Of a DNA stretch of 46,878 nucleotides, positions 34,689-44,026 are shown piece after piece; within the stretch, counting starts at the first letter, position 1, and each line of letters opens with the position of its first letter. The position numbers and the translations under genes are program-made. The DNA lies in contig NZ_PNJW01000020.1 in NCBI RefSeq assembly GCF_013822155.1, positions 1 to 46,878 of the forward strand, in the 5' to 3' direction. This DNA is from Flavobacterium sp. (GTDB taxonomy: Bacteria > Bacteroidota > Bacteroidia > Flavobacteriales > Flavobacteriaceae). Under the pieces are notes generated by a model. It ran no database searches, was not told the DNA's origin, and was given only the letters and a program-made list of their open reading frames with translations.

Positions 34689-35303
34689 ATGAAAAATTAT
34701 TTTTTAATATTTGTTTTAGTTTTGTCATTTAGTGCAAAAGCTCAAGAATCAGGATCATTATCATTGAATTTATATGGCGGTTATAATTTTTCCGACAAAG
34801 TGAGTTTTGACATGGGTTATGTTAATGTCAAAGACGGTTTTCAATGGGGTGTTGGATTAGAATATTTTGTACAGAAATATAGTTCTGTTGAGTTAAAATA
34901 CCTTAGAATTGATACTAAAATGGAAGCTTTTGTTGGTAATACTCAAATTAATGCTGGTGATGACAAAGGAGCTGTTAACAACATTTTAGTTGATTTTACT
35001 CAATATTTTGATGCCGGATCAACTAAACTATTACCTTATATTGGAGGTGGTCTTGGTATGGGTATTGTTGAAACTCCAAAAAACGGGAATGAAACTACTT
35101 TTGCTTGGGATATAAAGTTAGGAGCAAAAATAAAAACATCTTCTGCAGTTTCTGTTAATCTACATGCCTATCTACAATCAATGTCCTCTGCTGTTGGAAA
35201 TGATATATTTTACACATGGTATGGCCCTGTTTATGTTACAGATTATGCAACATTATATCAATTTGGTTTAGGAGCTGTAATAAGTTATAATTTCAAAAAC
35301 TAG
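34689..35303 (+). CDS. Outer-membrane beta-barrel protein, porin-family fold
   Basis: The protein has 204 residues from ATG 34689; an upstream in-frame TTG at 34653 is rejected because the signal peptide (KNYFLIFVLVLSFSAKAQ) starts at 34689. The mature part has alternating beta strands: GSLSLNLYGGYNFSDKVSFDMGY, FQWGVGLEYFV, SSVELKYLRIDTKM, KLLPYIGGGLGMGIVE, FAWDIKLGAKIKTS and a closing YQFGLGAVISYNFKN ending in a C-terminal aromatic-basic-Asn stretch. This fits an eight-strand barrel of the outer-membrane beta-barrel (OmpA/OmpW-like) superfamily. Function is unknown. It is monocistronic, with a strong terminator downstream. Confidence 0.85.
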   Translation: MKNYFLIFVLVLSFSAKAQESGSLSLNLYGGYNFSDKVSFDMGYVNVKDGFQWGVGLEYFVQKYSSVELKYLRIDTKMEAFVGNTQINAGDDKGAVNNILVDFTQYFDAGSTKLLPYIGGGLGMGIVETPKNGNETTFAWDIKLGAKIKTSSAVSVNLHAYLQSMSSAVGNDIFYTWYGPVYVTDYATLYQFGLGAVISYNFKN

Positions 35304-35322
35304 TTTTATTAAATTATAAATT

Positions 35323-35357
35323 AAAGCCTTTTCATAATAAATGAAAAGGCTTTTTTT
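35323..35357 (+). terminator. Intrinsic terminator after the outer-membrane protein gene
   Basis: A 13-bp perfect stem (35323-35335 with 35341-35353, core AAAGCCTTTTC/GAAAAGGCTTT), a 5-base loop and a T tract begin 20 bases after the stop. Confidence 0.9.
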
Positions 35358-35455
35358 ATTTACTAAAATAATTCAATCTCATTGTTCTTAATGAGAGAAA
35401 TATTTATAAATTTATATCACTTTTTTAAATAAAATTTTTTGATAACTATATACTT

Positions 35456-36241
35456 ATGACAAATTTTTCATCACTTCAGTTAGCTTCTTCTACTACAATT
35501 TCAATACTGCTTTTTATACTTATCATTGCTTTTTATATATTGGGTCACTTTTTTATTAAAAGAGCTATTCGAAAAGATCCTGAACATATTAATATTGAAC
35601 TCGGATCGATTAATGGTGCTTTATTGGCATTGCTTGGTTTAATATTAGCTTTTTCTTTCAGTATGGCAAGCTCAAGATTTGACACCAGAAGACAATTAGT
35701 AATTGAAGAAGCAAACAATATTGGAACGGCTATTTTACGAACCGATATTTATCCTGACAGCATTAGAAAAATGTTGAAATCAAATATGAAAGAATATGTT
35801 GAAGAGCGTATTTCTTTTTATCAATCAGGAATGGATATTCAAAAAACAGTTGAACATTACAAAAAAGCTGATTTCATTGGAAAAAAAATATGGACGATAA
35901 CCGCTGATTATGCCAAGAAAGACAATATTACAACTCGAACTTCCGAATTAATTCCAGCTTTAAATGCCATGATTGACATTACGACCACACGAAGAGCGGC
36001 AGGCGAGTCAACTATACCGGATTCAATTATGTATTTTCTGTTTGCTCTTTGTGTTTGTTCCGCTTTTCTGTTAGGATATGACAACAAAAAAACCATTGAT
36101 TGGATTATTTTAATTGGGTTTACAACAATGCTTACCTTAACTGTATTCACAATAATTGATCTAGACCGTCCTCGAAGTGGTTTTATAAACATGGATGGGC
36201 CGAATGAGAAAATGGTTGAATTACGGCAAATGTTTGAGTGA
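35456..36241 (+). CDS. DUF4239 (bestrophin-like) membrane protein
   Basis: The 261-residue inner-membrane protein has two N-terminal helices (ISILLFILIIAFYILGHFFI; INGALLALLGLILAFSFSMAS) and a central hydrophilic helical region (FDTRRQLVIEEANNIGTAILR, IYPDSIRKMLKSNMKEYVEERI). Two C-terminal helices (YFLFALCVCSAFLLGYD; DWIILIGFTTMLTLTVFTIIDLDRPRSGFI) follow. The RF DTRRxxVxxEANNIGTAxLR and DLDRPRSGFI motifs are hallmarks of DUF4239. Distant bestrophin similarity suggests an anion channel, which is unproven. It is a single gene whose end lies 3 bases from the convergent queG. No clear promoter was seen in the A/T-rich 100 bases before it. Confidence 0.82.
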   Translation: MTNFSSLQLASSTTISILLFILIIAFYILGHFFIKRAIRKDPEHINIELGSINGALLALLGLILAFSFSMASSRFDTRRQLVIEEANNIGTAILRTDIYPDSIRKMLKSNMKEYVEERISFYQSGMDIQKTVEHYKKADFIGKKIWTITADYAKKDNITTRTSELIPALNAMIDITTTRRAAGESTIPDSIMYFLFALCVCSAFLLGYDNKKTIDWIILIGFTTMLTLTVFTIIDLDRPRSGFINMDGPNEKMVELRQMFE

Positions 36242-36244
36242 GTT

Positions 36245-37168
36245 TTACTTTTTTGAAAAGGCAACATTTCGCTTCAACCCCTCCAACTTCGTTCGTTTGA
36301 CTGCTGTGTTTTTAAACACCTCTTTAAAAACAGCTGAAGTTATTTCTTCCCAGTCTTTTTTGGTGAAGGAAAGTAGTTCAGGAGTAGCTAGAAAAAGCGG
36401 TTCACTATGGGGTTTCGAAAAGCGATTCCAAGGACAAACATCTTGGCACACATCGCAACCAAAAACCCAATCATCGAATTTACCTTTCATTTCAGTGGGA
36501 ATGTTTTCTTTTAATTCGATGGTGAAATAGGAAATACATTTGCTGCCATCTACAACATACGGTGCAACAATGGCTTCAGTTGGGCAAGCGTCGATACAAG
36601 CTGCACACGAACCGCAATGATCGGTGGTTGGGTTATCATATTCTAATTCTAAATCAACAATTAATTCGGCAATAAAATAGAAAGAACCTACTTTTTGGGT
36701 AATGAGGTTGGTGTTTTTTCCAATCCAACCCAAACCACTTTTAGCGGCCCAAGCTTTGTCTAATACGGGAGCGGAATCAACAAAAGCTCTACCGGAAACA
36801 TCACCAATTTCAGTTTGAATAAAATGTAAAAGTTCTTTCAGTTTTTCTTTAATGACAAAATGATAATCTTGTCCGTAAGCATATTTTGAAATCTTATAAC
36901 TTTCTTCGTTTTGAAATTCGGATGGATAATAATTCAGCAATAATGAAATAACACTTTTAGCTCCGTCAACTAACAAAGTTGGATTCAACCGCTTGTCAAA
37001 ATGGTTTTCCATATAACTCATTTGACCGTGCATAGTATTGTTGAGCCATTTTTCTAAACGAGGGGCTTCTTCTTCTAAAAAACCCGCTTTGGAAACACCA
37101 CATGACAAAAAACCAAGCCGTTTGGCTTCTGATTTTATGCTTTTAGTATGTTTTTCTTTTGCATTCAT
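36245..37168 (-). CDS. queG: Epoxyqueuosine reductase QueG
   Basis: The protein has 307 residues from ATG 37168; a GTG one codon earlier is less likely. Ferredoxin-like cysteines are C185-x2-C188-x2-C191-x3-C195 ([11 protein letters not shown]) and C238-x2-C241-x3-C245 (CDVCQDVC), with C211 completing two 4Fe-4S clusters. The cobalamin-binding N-terminal region includes the catalytic aspartate in VDSAPVLD (D131). QueG makes the last step of queuosine in tRNA, epoxyqueuosine to queuosine, using B12. The start overlaps the P450 stop as TGATG, so it is the last gene of a ruvB-P450-queG operon. Confidence 0.95.
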   Translation of the reverse strand: MNAKEKHTKSIKSEAKRLGFLSCGVSKAGFLEEEAPRLEKWLNNTMHGQMSYMENHFDKRLNPTLLVDGAKSVISLLLNYYPSEFQNEESYKISKYAYGQDYHFVIKEKLKELLHFIQTEIGDVSGRAFVDSAPVLDKAWAAKSGLGWIGKNTNLITQKVGSFYFIAELIVDLELEYDNPTTDHCGSCAACIDACPTEAIVAPYVVDGSKCISYFTIELKENIPTEMKGKFDDWVFGCDVCQDVCPWNRFSKPHSEPLFLATPELLSFTKKDWEEITSAVFKEVFKNTAVKRTKLEGLKRNVAFSKK

Positions 37169-38499
37169 CACCTTTTTATAAATTCCAATATGGCATTATG
37201 AGGTTTCAATGTAATTAATGGTTTAATTTGAATGGGGTCTTTTTTCTCTTTAATTTCAAATTGTTCAACCAAGGCTATTATTGCCAAACTCATTTCATAC
37301 ATCGCAAAATTATTCCCAATACACATTCTTGGGCCGGCTCCAAAAGGATAGTAATTTTTTGAAAACTTAGTATTTTCATCTAAAAATCGTTCGGGGATAA
37401 ATGCTTCCGGCTCTTTCCAAAAATCAGGATGGCGATGAATTTCATACACTGAAAATAATAAGTTGGAACCTTTGGGTAAAGTTAATCCGTCAAAAGTATC
37501 TTCTTCAATATTCACTCGGTCTATAAAATAAGCCGGCGGATACAATCGCATTGATTCTTCGATTACCAATTTTGTATAGGTTGCATTTTTTATCCAATGC
37601 ATCAAATCATTAGATTCACTTTTTACCTTTACTATTCCCTCTAAAATTTTTAGTTGAGCCTCAAGGTTTCTGGCCAATAATTCGCACGTAAAAGTTAAAG
37701 CGTTTGAAGTAGTTTCATGACCCGCAGCAAATAAAATTAATATTTCATCAACCAGTTGATCTTCTTCCATGCTTGAACCATCTTCATATTTGGCATTTAA
37801 AAGCATATCTAATAAATCGTCATGATTCGCATTGCTTTGCTTTCTTTCTTCCACCAATCTTTTCAGAATAGTCCTTGAATTTTGAGTTAAATCTAAATGC
37901 TTTTTTGTTTTTCCTGAAAAATTAAACCACCAAACAAGAAAAGGTTGTCTCAGTTCTTGCACTAACATTTTTTGAGTGGCTTCCGTAGTATGTTGTAAAG
38001 AAGCAATATCTTCATCAGAAATAGCTATATTAAAAATAGATTTTACAACTGTTTGAAAAGCTAAATCATTAAAAACCGGAAAAACATCCATTGGCTTTCC
38101 TGTTTTTATTTTTTTTAATTCCTCTAAAATCGTTTCTTGAATAGTATCAATTAAAAGTACAAGTTGGCTTTTATGAAAGGCAGGTTGAATTAATTTACGT
38201 TGTCTTTGCCAATGTTCTCCTTCTGCAGTTAGCAAGCCTTTGCCAATATATTTTGCTAAATCTCTTGTTTGAATATAGGATTTAGTATAATTTTTTTGAT
38301 TCTTTTGAAGGGCATGTTGCAACAATCCCGCATCTCTACAAAACAAAACTGATTTGCCCAATCCAATATTTAAACGAAAGATATCTCCTAATTTCTTAAA
38401 ATTGGCTGCATGAAAAGGCAATGGATTTTTTAAAATGTTATTGGCATGATTTAGAAACCTAAAAAAAGAGACTTCAGGAATTGTTTTGGGTAAACTCAT
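37168..38499 (-). CDS. Cytochrome P450
   Basis: The 443-residue soluble P450 is complete. It has the [18 protein letters not shown]-helix, the oxygen-activating I-helix [16 protein letters not shown], the K-helix [11 protein letters not shown] (ExxR) and the heme-binding loop [14 protein letters not shown], with thiolate ligand C393. It resembles bacterial fatty-acid/class CYP102-like or CYP110-like monooxygenases; the substrate is unknown. There is no N-terminal membrane anchor, and no ferredoxin or reductase gene is adjacent. It sits 23 bases downstream of ruvB and overlaps queG, an unusual place for a P450. Confidence 0.95.
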   Translation of the reverse strand: MSLPKTIPEVSFFRFLNHANNILKNPLPFHAANFKKLGDIFRLNIGLGKSVLFCRDAGLLQHALQKNQKNYTKSYIQTRDLAKYIGKGLLTAEGEHWQRQRKLIQPAFHKSQLVLLIDTIQETILEELKKIKTGKPMDVFPVFNDLAFQTVVKSIFNIAISDEDIASLQHTTEATQKMLVQELRQPFLVWWFNFSGKTKKHLDLTQNSRTILKRLVEERKQSNANHDDLLDMLLNAKYEDGSSMEEDQLVDEILILFAAGHETTSNALTFTCELLARNLEAQLKILEGIVKVKSESNDLMHWIKNATYTKLVIEESMRLYPPAYFIDRVNIEEDTFDGLTLPKGSNLLFSVYEIHRHPDFWKEPEAFIPERFLDENTKFSKNYYPFGAGPRMCIGNNFAMYEMSLAIIALVEQFEIKEKKDPIQIKPLITLKPHNAILEFIKR

Positions 38500-38522
38500 A
38501 GTTTTTTTTTTGCTTAGAGCTA

Positions 38523-39545
38523 TTAAAATAAACCGCCTTGGATATTGGTTCTGATTTTTCCCAAGTGTTTATATGCTTTTTCAGTAACTTCTCTCCCTCT
38601 AGGTGTTCGCATGATAAAACCTTCTTGAATTAAGAATGGCTCATATACTTCCTCTATCGTTTCACCACTTTCTGAAACAGCTGTAGCTAGTGTGGATAAC
38701 CCTACCGGACCTCCTTTGAATTTATCGATGATTGTCGTTAATATTTTATTATCCATTTCATCTAAACCGTGGGCATCCACATTCAACGCTTTTAAGGCAT
38801 ACCGAGCAATTTCGATATCGATAGCTCCATTCCCTTTTATTTGGGCAAAATCACGAACTCTTCTTAATAATGCATTAGCTATTCTAGGAGTTCCTCGACT
38901 TCGTCCGGCTATTTCAATTGCTGCTTCCATTGAAATGGGAACTTTTAAAATCATCGAACTACGTTGAACTATGGTGGTCAATAATTCTGTGTTATAATAT
39001 TGCAATCGGCTTTGAATTCCAAAACGTGCTCGCATAGGGGCCGTTAATAATCCTGAACGTGTAGTAGCTCCTACCAAAGTGAAAGGATTCAAATTGATTT
39101 GTACGGTTCTCGCATTTGGACCGGATTCAATCATGATGTCAATTTTAAAATCCTCCATAGCTGAATATAAATATTCCTCAACGATTGGACTTAAACGATG
39201 AATCTCATCAATAAAAAGCACATCTCTATCTTCTAAATTAGTTAACAAACCGGCTAAATCTCCAGGTTTATCTAAAACTGGACCTGAAGTTATTTTAATT
39301 CCAACTCCTAATTCATTTGCTAAGATATTTGCTAAAGTAGTTTTACCCAAACCCGGAGGACCGTGAAATAAGGTATGGTCAAGGGCTTCTTCTCGTTGAT
39401 TAGCTGCTTCAACAAATATTTTTAAATTTTCAAGCACTTGTTCCTGACCGGTAAAATCATCAAAAGACAGCGGTCTTAACTTTTTTTCAAGGTCAAGTTC
39501 ATCCGCATTAAAACTTTTATTTGAGGGATCTAAATATTCATTCAT
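38523..39545 (-). CDS. ruvB: Holliday junction branch migration ATPase RuvB
   Basis: The 340-residue AAA+ protein has standard length. Motifs are [22 protein letters not shown], Walker [11 protein letters not shown] (residues 63-71), Walker [13 protein letters not shown], the arginine-containing sensor [19 protein letters not shown], and a C-terminal winged helix [20 protein letters not shown]. It drives branch migration with RuvA (32.0 kb here). Only 5 bases separate the -7 box from the ATG, suggesting a leaderless message. It is the first gene of the ruvB-P450-queG unit. Confidence 0.96.
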   Translation of the reverse strand: MNEYLDPSNKSFNADELDLEKKLRPLSFDDFTGQEQVLENLKIFVEAANQREEALDHTLFHGPPGLGKTTLANILANELGVGIKITSGPVLDKPGDLAGLLTNLEDRDVLFIDEIHRLSPIVEEYLYSAMEDFKIDIMIESGPNARTVQINLNPFTLVGATTRSGLLTAPMRARFGIQSRLQYYNTELLTTIVQRSSMILKVPISMEAAIEIAGRSRGTPRIANALLRRVRDFAQIKGNGAIDIEIARYALKALNVDAHGLDEMDNKILTTIIDKFKGGPVGLSTLATAVSESGETIEEVYEPFLIQEGFIMRTPRGREVTEKAYKHLGKIRTNIQGGLF

Positions 39546-39550
39546 AAAAA

Positions 39551-39558
39551 CAAAGATA
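39551..39558 (-). promoter_or_regulatory. -7 promoter box for the ruvB-P450-queG operon
   Basis: The minus strand reads TATCTTTG, a full consensus match ending 5 bases before the ruvB ATG. A transcript would start at or next to the A of the ATG. The -33 element is unclear. Confidence 0.5.
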
Positions 39559-39600
39559 GAAAATGTTTTGTGTTAAGTTGTTTTTGAAACTTGATAAAAA

Positions 39601-39631
39601 TAAAAAAGCCCTTCCAAAAATGAAAAGGCTT
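39601..39631 (-). terminator. Intrinsic terminator after ctaD, end of the Act-cox operon
   Basis: On the minus strand AAGCCTTT (39624-39631) pairs with AAGGGCTT (39606-39613), 8 bp with one G-U, followed by a T run. It lies between ctaD (ends 39657) and ruvB (starts 39545). Confidence 0.7.
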
Positions 39632-39656
39632 AAATATGAATTAATAAACTATAATT

Positions 39657-41459
39657 TTAATGATGTAATTCTTTTTCATCAGGTCCCATTGGGACTATTT
39701 GAGAGACAAAATCTTCTGCATGCCCGGGTTTGCTATAATCATAAGGCCATCTGTGAACTTCAGGAATTTCCCCAGGCCAGTTTCCATGCATATGCTCAAC
39801 GGGAGCAGTCCATTCTAATGTATTTGATCTCCAAGGATTTTGTACTGATTTTTCACCATAGAACATACTGTGGAAGAAATTCCAAATAAATACCAATTGG
39901 AAAGCACCTCCTACTAAAGCAAAAACAGTTATGATTACGTTTACATTTTGTAAATCATCAAATAACGGGAAAGCTGTATTGGTATAATAACGTCTAGGTA
40001 AACCGGCCATTCCGATAAAGTGCATTGGGAAGAAAACTCCATAAGCACAGATGGCTGTTACCCAAAAGTGTACATATCCTAAATTTTTATTTAACATTCT
40101 ACCAAACATTCTTGGGAACCAATGATAAATTCCGGCAAACATACCATAAAGAGCAGAAATACCCATTACTAAATGGAAGTGAGCTACAACAAAATAAGTA
40201 TCATGTACATTAATATCAAGCGTACTATCTCCTAAGATAATTCCAGTTAATCCACCGGTTATAAAGGTTGAAACCAAACCAATTGAAAACAACATAGCCG
40301 GATTCATTTGCAGATTTCCTTTCCACAAAGTAGTAATATAATTAAACGCTTTTACCGCAGATGGAATTGCAATCAATAATGTTGTAAAGGTAAATACCGA
40401 ACCTAAGAATGGATTCATACCGGATACAAACATGTGGTGACCCCAAACTATCGTAGACAAAAAGGCAATTGCAATAATTGAAGCTATCATTGCACGGTAA
40501 CCAAAGATAGGTTTACGAGAATTGGTAGCAATAATTTCAGAAGTAATTCCCAAGGCAGGTAATAATACAATATAAACCTCAGGGTGACCTAAGAACCAGA
40601 ATAAGTGTTCGAATAGTACAGGAGAACCACCTTGATAATGTAAAACTTCACCGGCTATATAAATATCAGATAGGAAAAATGATGTTCCAAAACTTCTGTC
40701 AAATATTAATAATAAAGCAGCAGATAATAATACCGGGAAAGAAACAATACCAATAATTGCAGTAACAAAAAATGCCCAAATAGTTAAAGGCAATCTTGTC
40801 ATTGACATTCCTTTTGTTCTTAAATTAATTACCGTAACCACATAATTCAGTGACCCCATCAACGAAGAAGCAATGAAAATAGCCATTGAAACTAACCATA
40901 ATGTCATTCCCGTTCCAGAGCCTGGAATTGCCTGAGGCAAGGCACTTAATGGCGGATAAATTGTCCAACCTGCAGATGCTGGTCCAGATTCAACAAACAA
41001 GGAACAAACCATGATTACACTTGATAAAAAGAATAACCAATAAGAAATCATGTTCATAAAACCGGAAGCCATATCACGAGCTCCAATTTGCAATGGAATA
41101 AGCAAATTACTGAACGTACCGCTCAATCCAGCCGTTAATACGAAAAATACCATAATTGTTCCGTGAATGGTCACAAGAGCTAAATAGATATCATTTCGCA
41201 TTACACCATCCGGTGCAAAAGTATCACCTAAAAGTACATTGAATATCTTAAAAGACTCTTCTGGCCAAGCTAATTGCATTCTGAACAATAACGACATCGC
41301 CACTCCAATAATACCCATTATCAATCCTGTAATAAGGTATTGTTTGGCAATCATTTTATGGTCAATACTAAAGATGTACTTTGTGATAAAAGTATCTTTA
41401 TGGTGATGTTCGTGTTCGTGTCCGTGATCTTGTTCGTTTGCGTGATCGTGTGCTGACAT
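39657..41459 (-). CDS. ctaD: Cytochrome c oxidase subunit I (aa3-type)
   Basis: The 600-residue A-family heme-copper oxidase core subunit is complete. Ligands are visible: heme a histidine in TIHGTIM (H99), CuB histidine with the Tyr cross-link in GHPEVY (H292 and Y296, with the proton-channel Glu E294), the CuB pair WGHHMF (H341 and H342), and the heme ligands VAHFHLVMG (H427 and H429). It reduces oxygen to water and pumps protons. The N-terminus is unusually His-rich: eight His in the first 20 residues. It is the last gene of the actB-actC-actD-actE-actF-coxB-ctaD operon, 29 bases after coxB. Confidence 0.97.
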   Translation of the reverse strand: MSAHDHANEQDHGHEHEHHHKDTFITKYIFSIDHKMIAKQYLITGLIMGIIGVAMSLLFRMQLAWPEESFKIFNVLLGDTFAPDGVMRNDIYLALVTIHGTIMVFFVLTAGLSGTFSNLLIPLQIGARDMASGFMNMISYWLFFLSSVIMVCSLFVESGPASAGWTIYPPLSALPQAIPGSGTGMTLWLVSMAIFIASSLMGSLNYVVTVINLRTKGMSMTRLPLTIWAFFVTAIIGIVSFPVLLSAALLLIFDRSFGTSFFLSDIYIAGEVLHYQGGSPVLFEHLFWFLGHPEVYIVLLPALGITSEIIATNSRKPIFGYRAMIASIIAIAFLSTIVWGHHMFVSGMNPFLGSVFTFTTLLIAIPSAVKAFNYITTLWKGNLQMNPAMLFSIGLVSTFITGGLTGIILGDSTLDINVHDTYFVVAHFHLVMGISALYGMFAGIYHWFPRMFGRMLNKNLGYVHFWVTAICAYGVFFPMHFIGMAGLPRRYYTNTAFPLFDDLQNVNVIITVFALVGGAFQLVFIWNFFHSMFYGEKSVQNPWRSNTLEWTAPVEHMHGNWPGEIPEVHRWPYDYSKPGHAEDFVSQIVPMGPDEKELHH

Positions 41460-41488
41460 ATGACTTAATTAATTTATATATTTTGCTA

Positions 41489-42646
41489 TTACTTTACTAC
41501 TTGTACTACTACAGTTGAATCTTTAACAACAGTAGCAGTATCAATTGTTGCTTTATCTGCTTCTACAGGCTGTTCTTGTGCTTTAATATTTTGAACTAAA
41601 GTTGTTTGACCACCTAACCATTTTTTAAAATCCTCAGGACTTTCCACAACAATTTTCATTTGCATATTGTAATGCGATTTTCCACAAATCTTATTACAAA
41701 GCAACAAATAATCAAAAGTATAAGGGTCTAATGCTTCTTGTCCCTTGGCAACTAATTCTTTGCTTTTTTCAGTTCTGATTTTATTGATTGCATCCACTTT
41801 TTCAATCATTGCTTTCGAATTTCTCATATCAACAGTAGTTACTGTTGGAGTAAAAGCAAATTGAGTTACCATCCCAGGAACACAATTCATTTGTGCTCTA
41901 AAATGAGGCATATAAGCAGAATGTAATACATCTTGAGAACGAATTTTAAATACTACTTTGGTACCTTTAGGTAAATGTAATTCAGAAGCAGGAATATCAT
42001 CTTGAGCATTTGGATCTGCTAGATCAACACCTAACGTATTTATTCCTTCTATGTAACGCACATTTGCTTTACCTAAAACATTATCTTTTCCTGCATAACG
42101 AACTTCCCATCCAAATTGTTTGGCATAGATTTCTACAACCATTGGATTTTCAGTTTCTTCATCTACAAACATAATATTTGTCCAAGCATATAATCCGTAA
42201 AGAATTAAACCAGCCAATGTAATAGCAGGAATAATACTCCAAATTGCTTCTAATTTATTGTTGTCTGCAAAATATAAAGCTGTTTTACCCTTTTTTCCTC
42301 TGTATTTGAATGCAAAATAATGAAGTAATGCTTGGGTAATGGTTTGAACAAAGAAAATAAGAATCATCGAGATCCACATTAATCTATCTACTTCAACACC
42401 ATGTTCTGATGCAGGATTACTCATTAAAGGGAAATGACCAAACTTAACAACACAATAAATAGTTGTTAAATAAATGAATACCAAAAAGGCAAACATTAAA
42501 TATCCATTTACACTATTATCATTATCATTAGCTACTTGAGAATTTTCAGCATTATCCCCTATTTGAGTTAAATCAAATATTTTGGTTAATTGCCAAATAG
42601 CAACCGATACAAAAACTAAAACAATTATAACTAACAAACTTGTCAT
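41489..42646 (-). CDS. coxB: Cytochrome c oxidase subunit II
   Basis: The 385-residue protein carries the CuA domain: the upstream ligand in DVLHSAYMPHFRAQMNCVPG and the C-x3-C-x3-H-x2-M cluster CNKICGKSHYNM (C317, C321, H325 and M328). CuA takes electrons from cytochrome c or the ActE heme and passes them to heme a. The N-terminal part seems to have four hydrophobic helices (SLLVIIVLVFVSVAIWQL; LMFAFLVFIYLTTIYCVV; MWISMILIFFVQTITQALL; IIPAITLAGLILYGLYAW) instead of the usual two. No fused cytochrome c is present. A low-complexity Thr/Val/Asp tail follows the CuA domain. It lies 20 bases after actF. Confidence 0.95.
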   Translation of the reverse strand: MTSLLVIIVLVFVSVAIWQLTKIFDLTQIGDNAENSQVANDNDNSVNGYLMFAFLVFIYLTTIYCVVKFGHFPLMSNPASEHGVEVDRLMWISMILIFFVQTITQALLHYFAFKYRGKKGKTALYFADNNKLEAIWSIIPAITLAGLILYGLYAWTNIMFVDEETENPMVVEIYAKQFGWEVRYAGKDNVLGKANVRYIEGINTLGVDLADPNAQDDIPASELHLPKGTKVVFKIRSQDVLHSAYMPHFRAQMNCVPGMVTQFAFTPTVTTVDMRNSKAMIEKVDAINKIRTEKSKELVAKGQEALDPYTFDYLLLCNKICGKSHYNMQMKIVVESPEDFKKWLGGQTTLVQNIKAQEQPVEADKATIDTATVVKDSTVVVQVVK

Positions 42647-42666
42647 CTGTTTAAATCTTTTAAATA

Positions 42667-44001
42667 TTAATAATGAAAATGTTTACTTTCTTCAATAAAA
42701 GGATTTCTTTTAGGAACCAATGGTGCTTTTGTTAAAGCAGTGAAAACTACTAAAAGGAATAATCCAAAGAAAAACAATAAAGAACTTATTTCCCCAACAC
42801 CGATAAACCATTGGTCACCAACGGTCGCCGGCATAATCATAGTGAAGAAATCTATATAATGTCCGAATAAAATTACCACACCTCCCATTACGATTATCCA
42901 AGTGATTCTTTTGAAATCTGTATTAATCAATATCAAGAATGGAAAGATAAAGTTTAATGCTAACATTCCGAAGAATGGTAAATTATATTGTTCAATTCGA
43001 GTAACAAAATAAGTTACTTCTTCCGGAATATTTGAATACCAAATCAACATAAACTGTGAAAACCATAAATATGTCCAGAAAATACTAATACCAAACATGA
43101 ATTTAGCTAAATCGTGAATATGACTTGTATTTACATGTTCTAAATATCCTTTTGATTTTAAGTATAAGGAAACTAAAGCGATTACAGTTATTCCACTTAC
43201 GAAGAAAGAAGCAAAAACATACCATCCAAATAAAGTAGAGAACCAGTGTGGATCAACAGACATAATCCAATCCCATGACATAATTGATTCTGTAACAATA
43301 AAGAAAACTAAAAATGCTGCTGACATTTTGAAATTTTTCTTGTAAAATGTGTTATCAGATGCCTCATCTTGTGCCAAACAGTTTTTTCTTGAAAAATGAC
43401 GGTACAAATTCCAACCAATTAAAAAGATAGCTGCTCTTATTAACCAAAAATATTCATTTAAATAACCTGATTTATTAGCAATCAATTTATCATATTTTGG
43501 ATTAGCAGGATCTAATAAATCATGATCCATCCATACAAATAAATGATTGTAATGAAATGCTGATAATAATAATAAAACGAAGAAAATTACTGACCCTACA
43601 GGTAAATATGCTGTAATTCCCTGCATTACTCTAAACAATATAGGTGACCATCCTGCCTGAGCTACATTTTGAATACCATAAAATGCTAATACTCCAAGTG
43701 AAATTAGCATAAAGAATAAGGCTGCAACATATACAGCTGCCCATGGCTTGTTTTCCAATTGATGTAAAACATGTACTAAATGTTCTTGGTGTTCTGCTTC
43801 AGCTTTTGCATCTTTTCCATGAGCTTCATGTGCAGTTGCTCCATGAGCATTTCCATGTTCACCATGAGCATCGGCTTCAAGAATTTTTTCTACCTCTGCA
43901 GTTGTTTTAGGAGCAGAAATAAAACTATATCCAATTCCCAATAACCCAACTAGCATTAGGACAATGGAAAAAACTTTTAATTTACTTGAAAGGGTATACA
44001 T
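42667..44001 (-). CDS. actF: Alternative complex III subunit ActF (NrfD-like quinol:cytochrome c oxidoreductase)
   Basis: The 444-residue membrane protein has about ten helices of the NrfD/PsrC type, for example SAAFLVFFIVTESIMSWDWIMSVDPHWFSTLFGWYVFAS, a segment conserved in ActF. ActC and ActF are the two homologous membrane subunits of alternative complex III, which oxidises menaquinol and passes electrons through its cytochromes to oxidase. An N-terminal helix is followed by a periplasmic or cytoplasmic loop (residues ~43-80) with nine histidines among Ala, Glu and Gly. It lies 25 bases downstream of actE and 20 upstream of coxB, all in one operon. Confidence 0.92.
   Translation of the reverse strand: MYTLSSKLKVFSIVLMLVGLLGIGYSFISAPKTTAEVEKILEADAHGEHGNAHGATAHEAHGKDAKAEAEHQEHLVHVLHQLENKPWAAVYVAALFFMLISLGVLAFYGIQNVAQAGWSPILFRVMQGITAYLPVGSVIFFVLLLLSAFHYNHLFVWMDHDLLDPANPKYDKLIANKSGYLNEYFWLIRAAIFLIGWNLYRHFSRKNCLAQDEASDNTFYKKNFKMSAAFLVFFIVTESIMSWDWIMSVDPHWFSTLFGWYVFASFFVSGITVIALVSLYLKSKGYLEHVNTSHIHDLAKFMFGISIFWTYLWFSQFMLIWYSNIPEEVTYFVTRIEQYNLPFFGMLALNFIFPFLILINTDFKRITWIIVMGGVVILFGHYIDFFTMIMPATVGDQWFIGVGEISSLLFFFGLFLLVVFTALTKAPLVPKRNPFIEESKHFHY
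43762..43875 (-). other. His-rich segment in ActF (residues ~43-80)
   Basis: The stretch encodes repeated HG and AH pairs with nine histidines in about 38 residues, between the first two hydrophobic helices. Divalent metal binding is plausible. The same kind of His cluster begins CtaD in this operon. Confidence 0.8.
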
Positions 44002-44026
44002 ATCTATACAATCTAGTTGTCAATAA

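Noticed and set aside
35908..36267. 119-codon minus-strand open frame
   Set aside because: It is antisense to the DUF4239 gene, whose membrane helices and motifs are clear.
36195..36530. 111-codon plus-strand open frame
   Set aside because: It overlaps the end of the DUF4239 gene and is antisense to queG, whose cysteine clusters prove the other strand.
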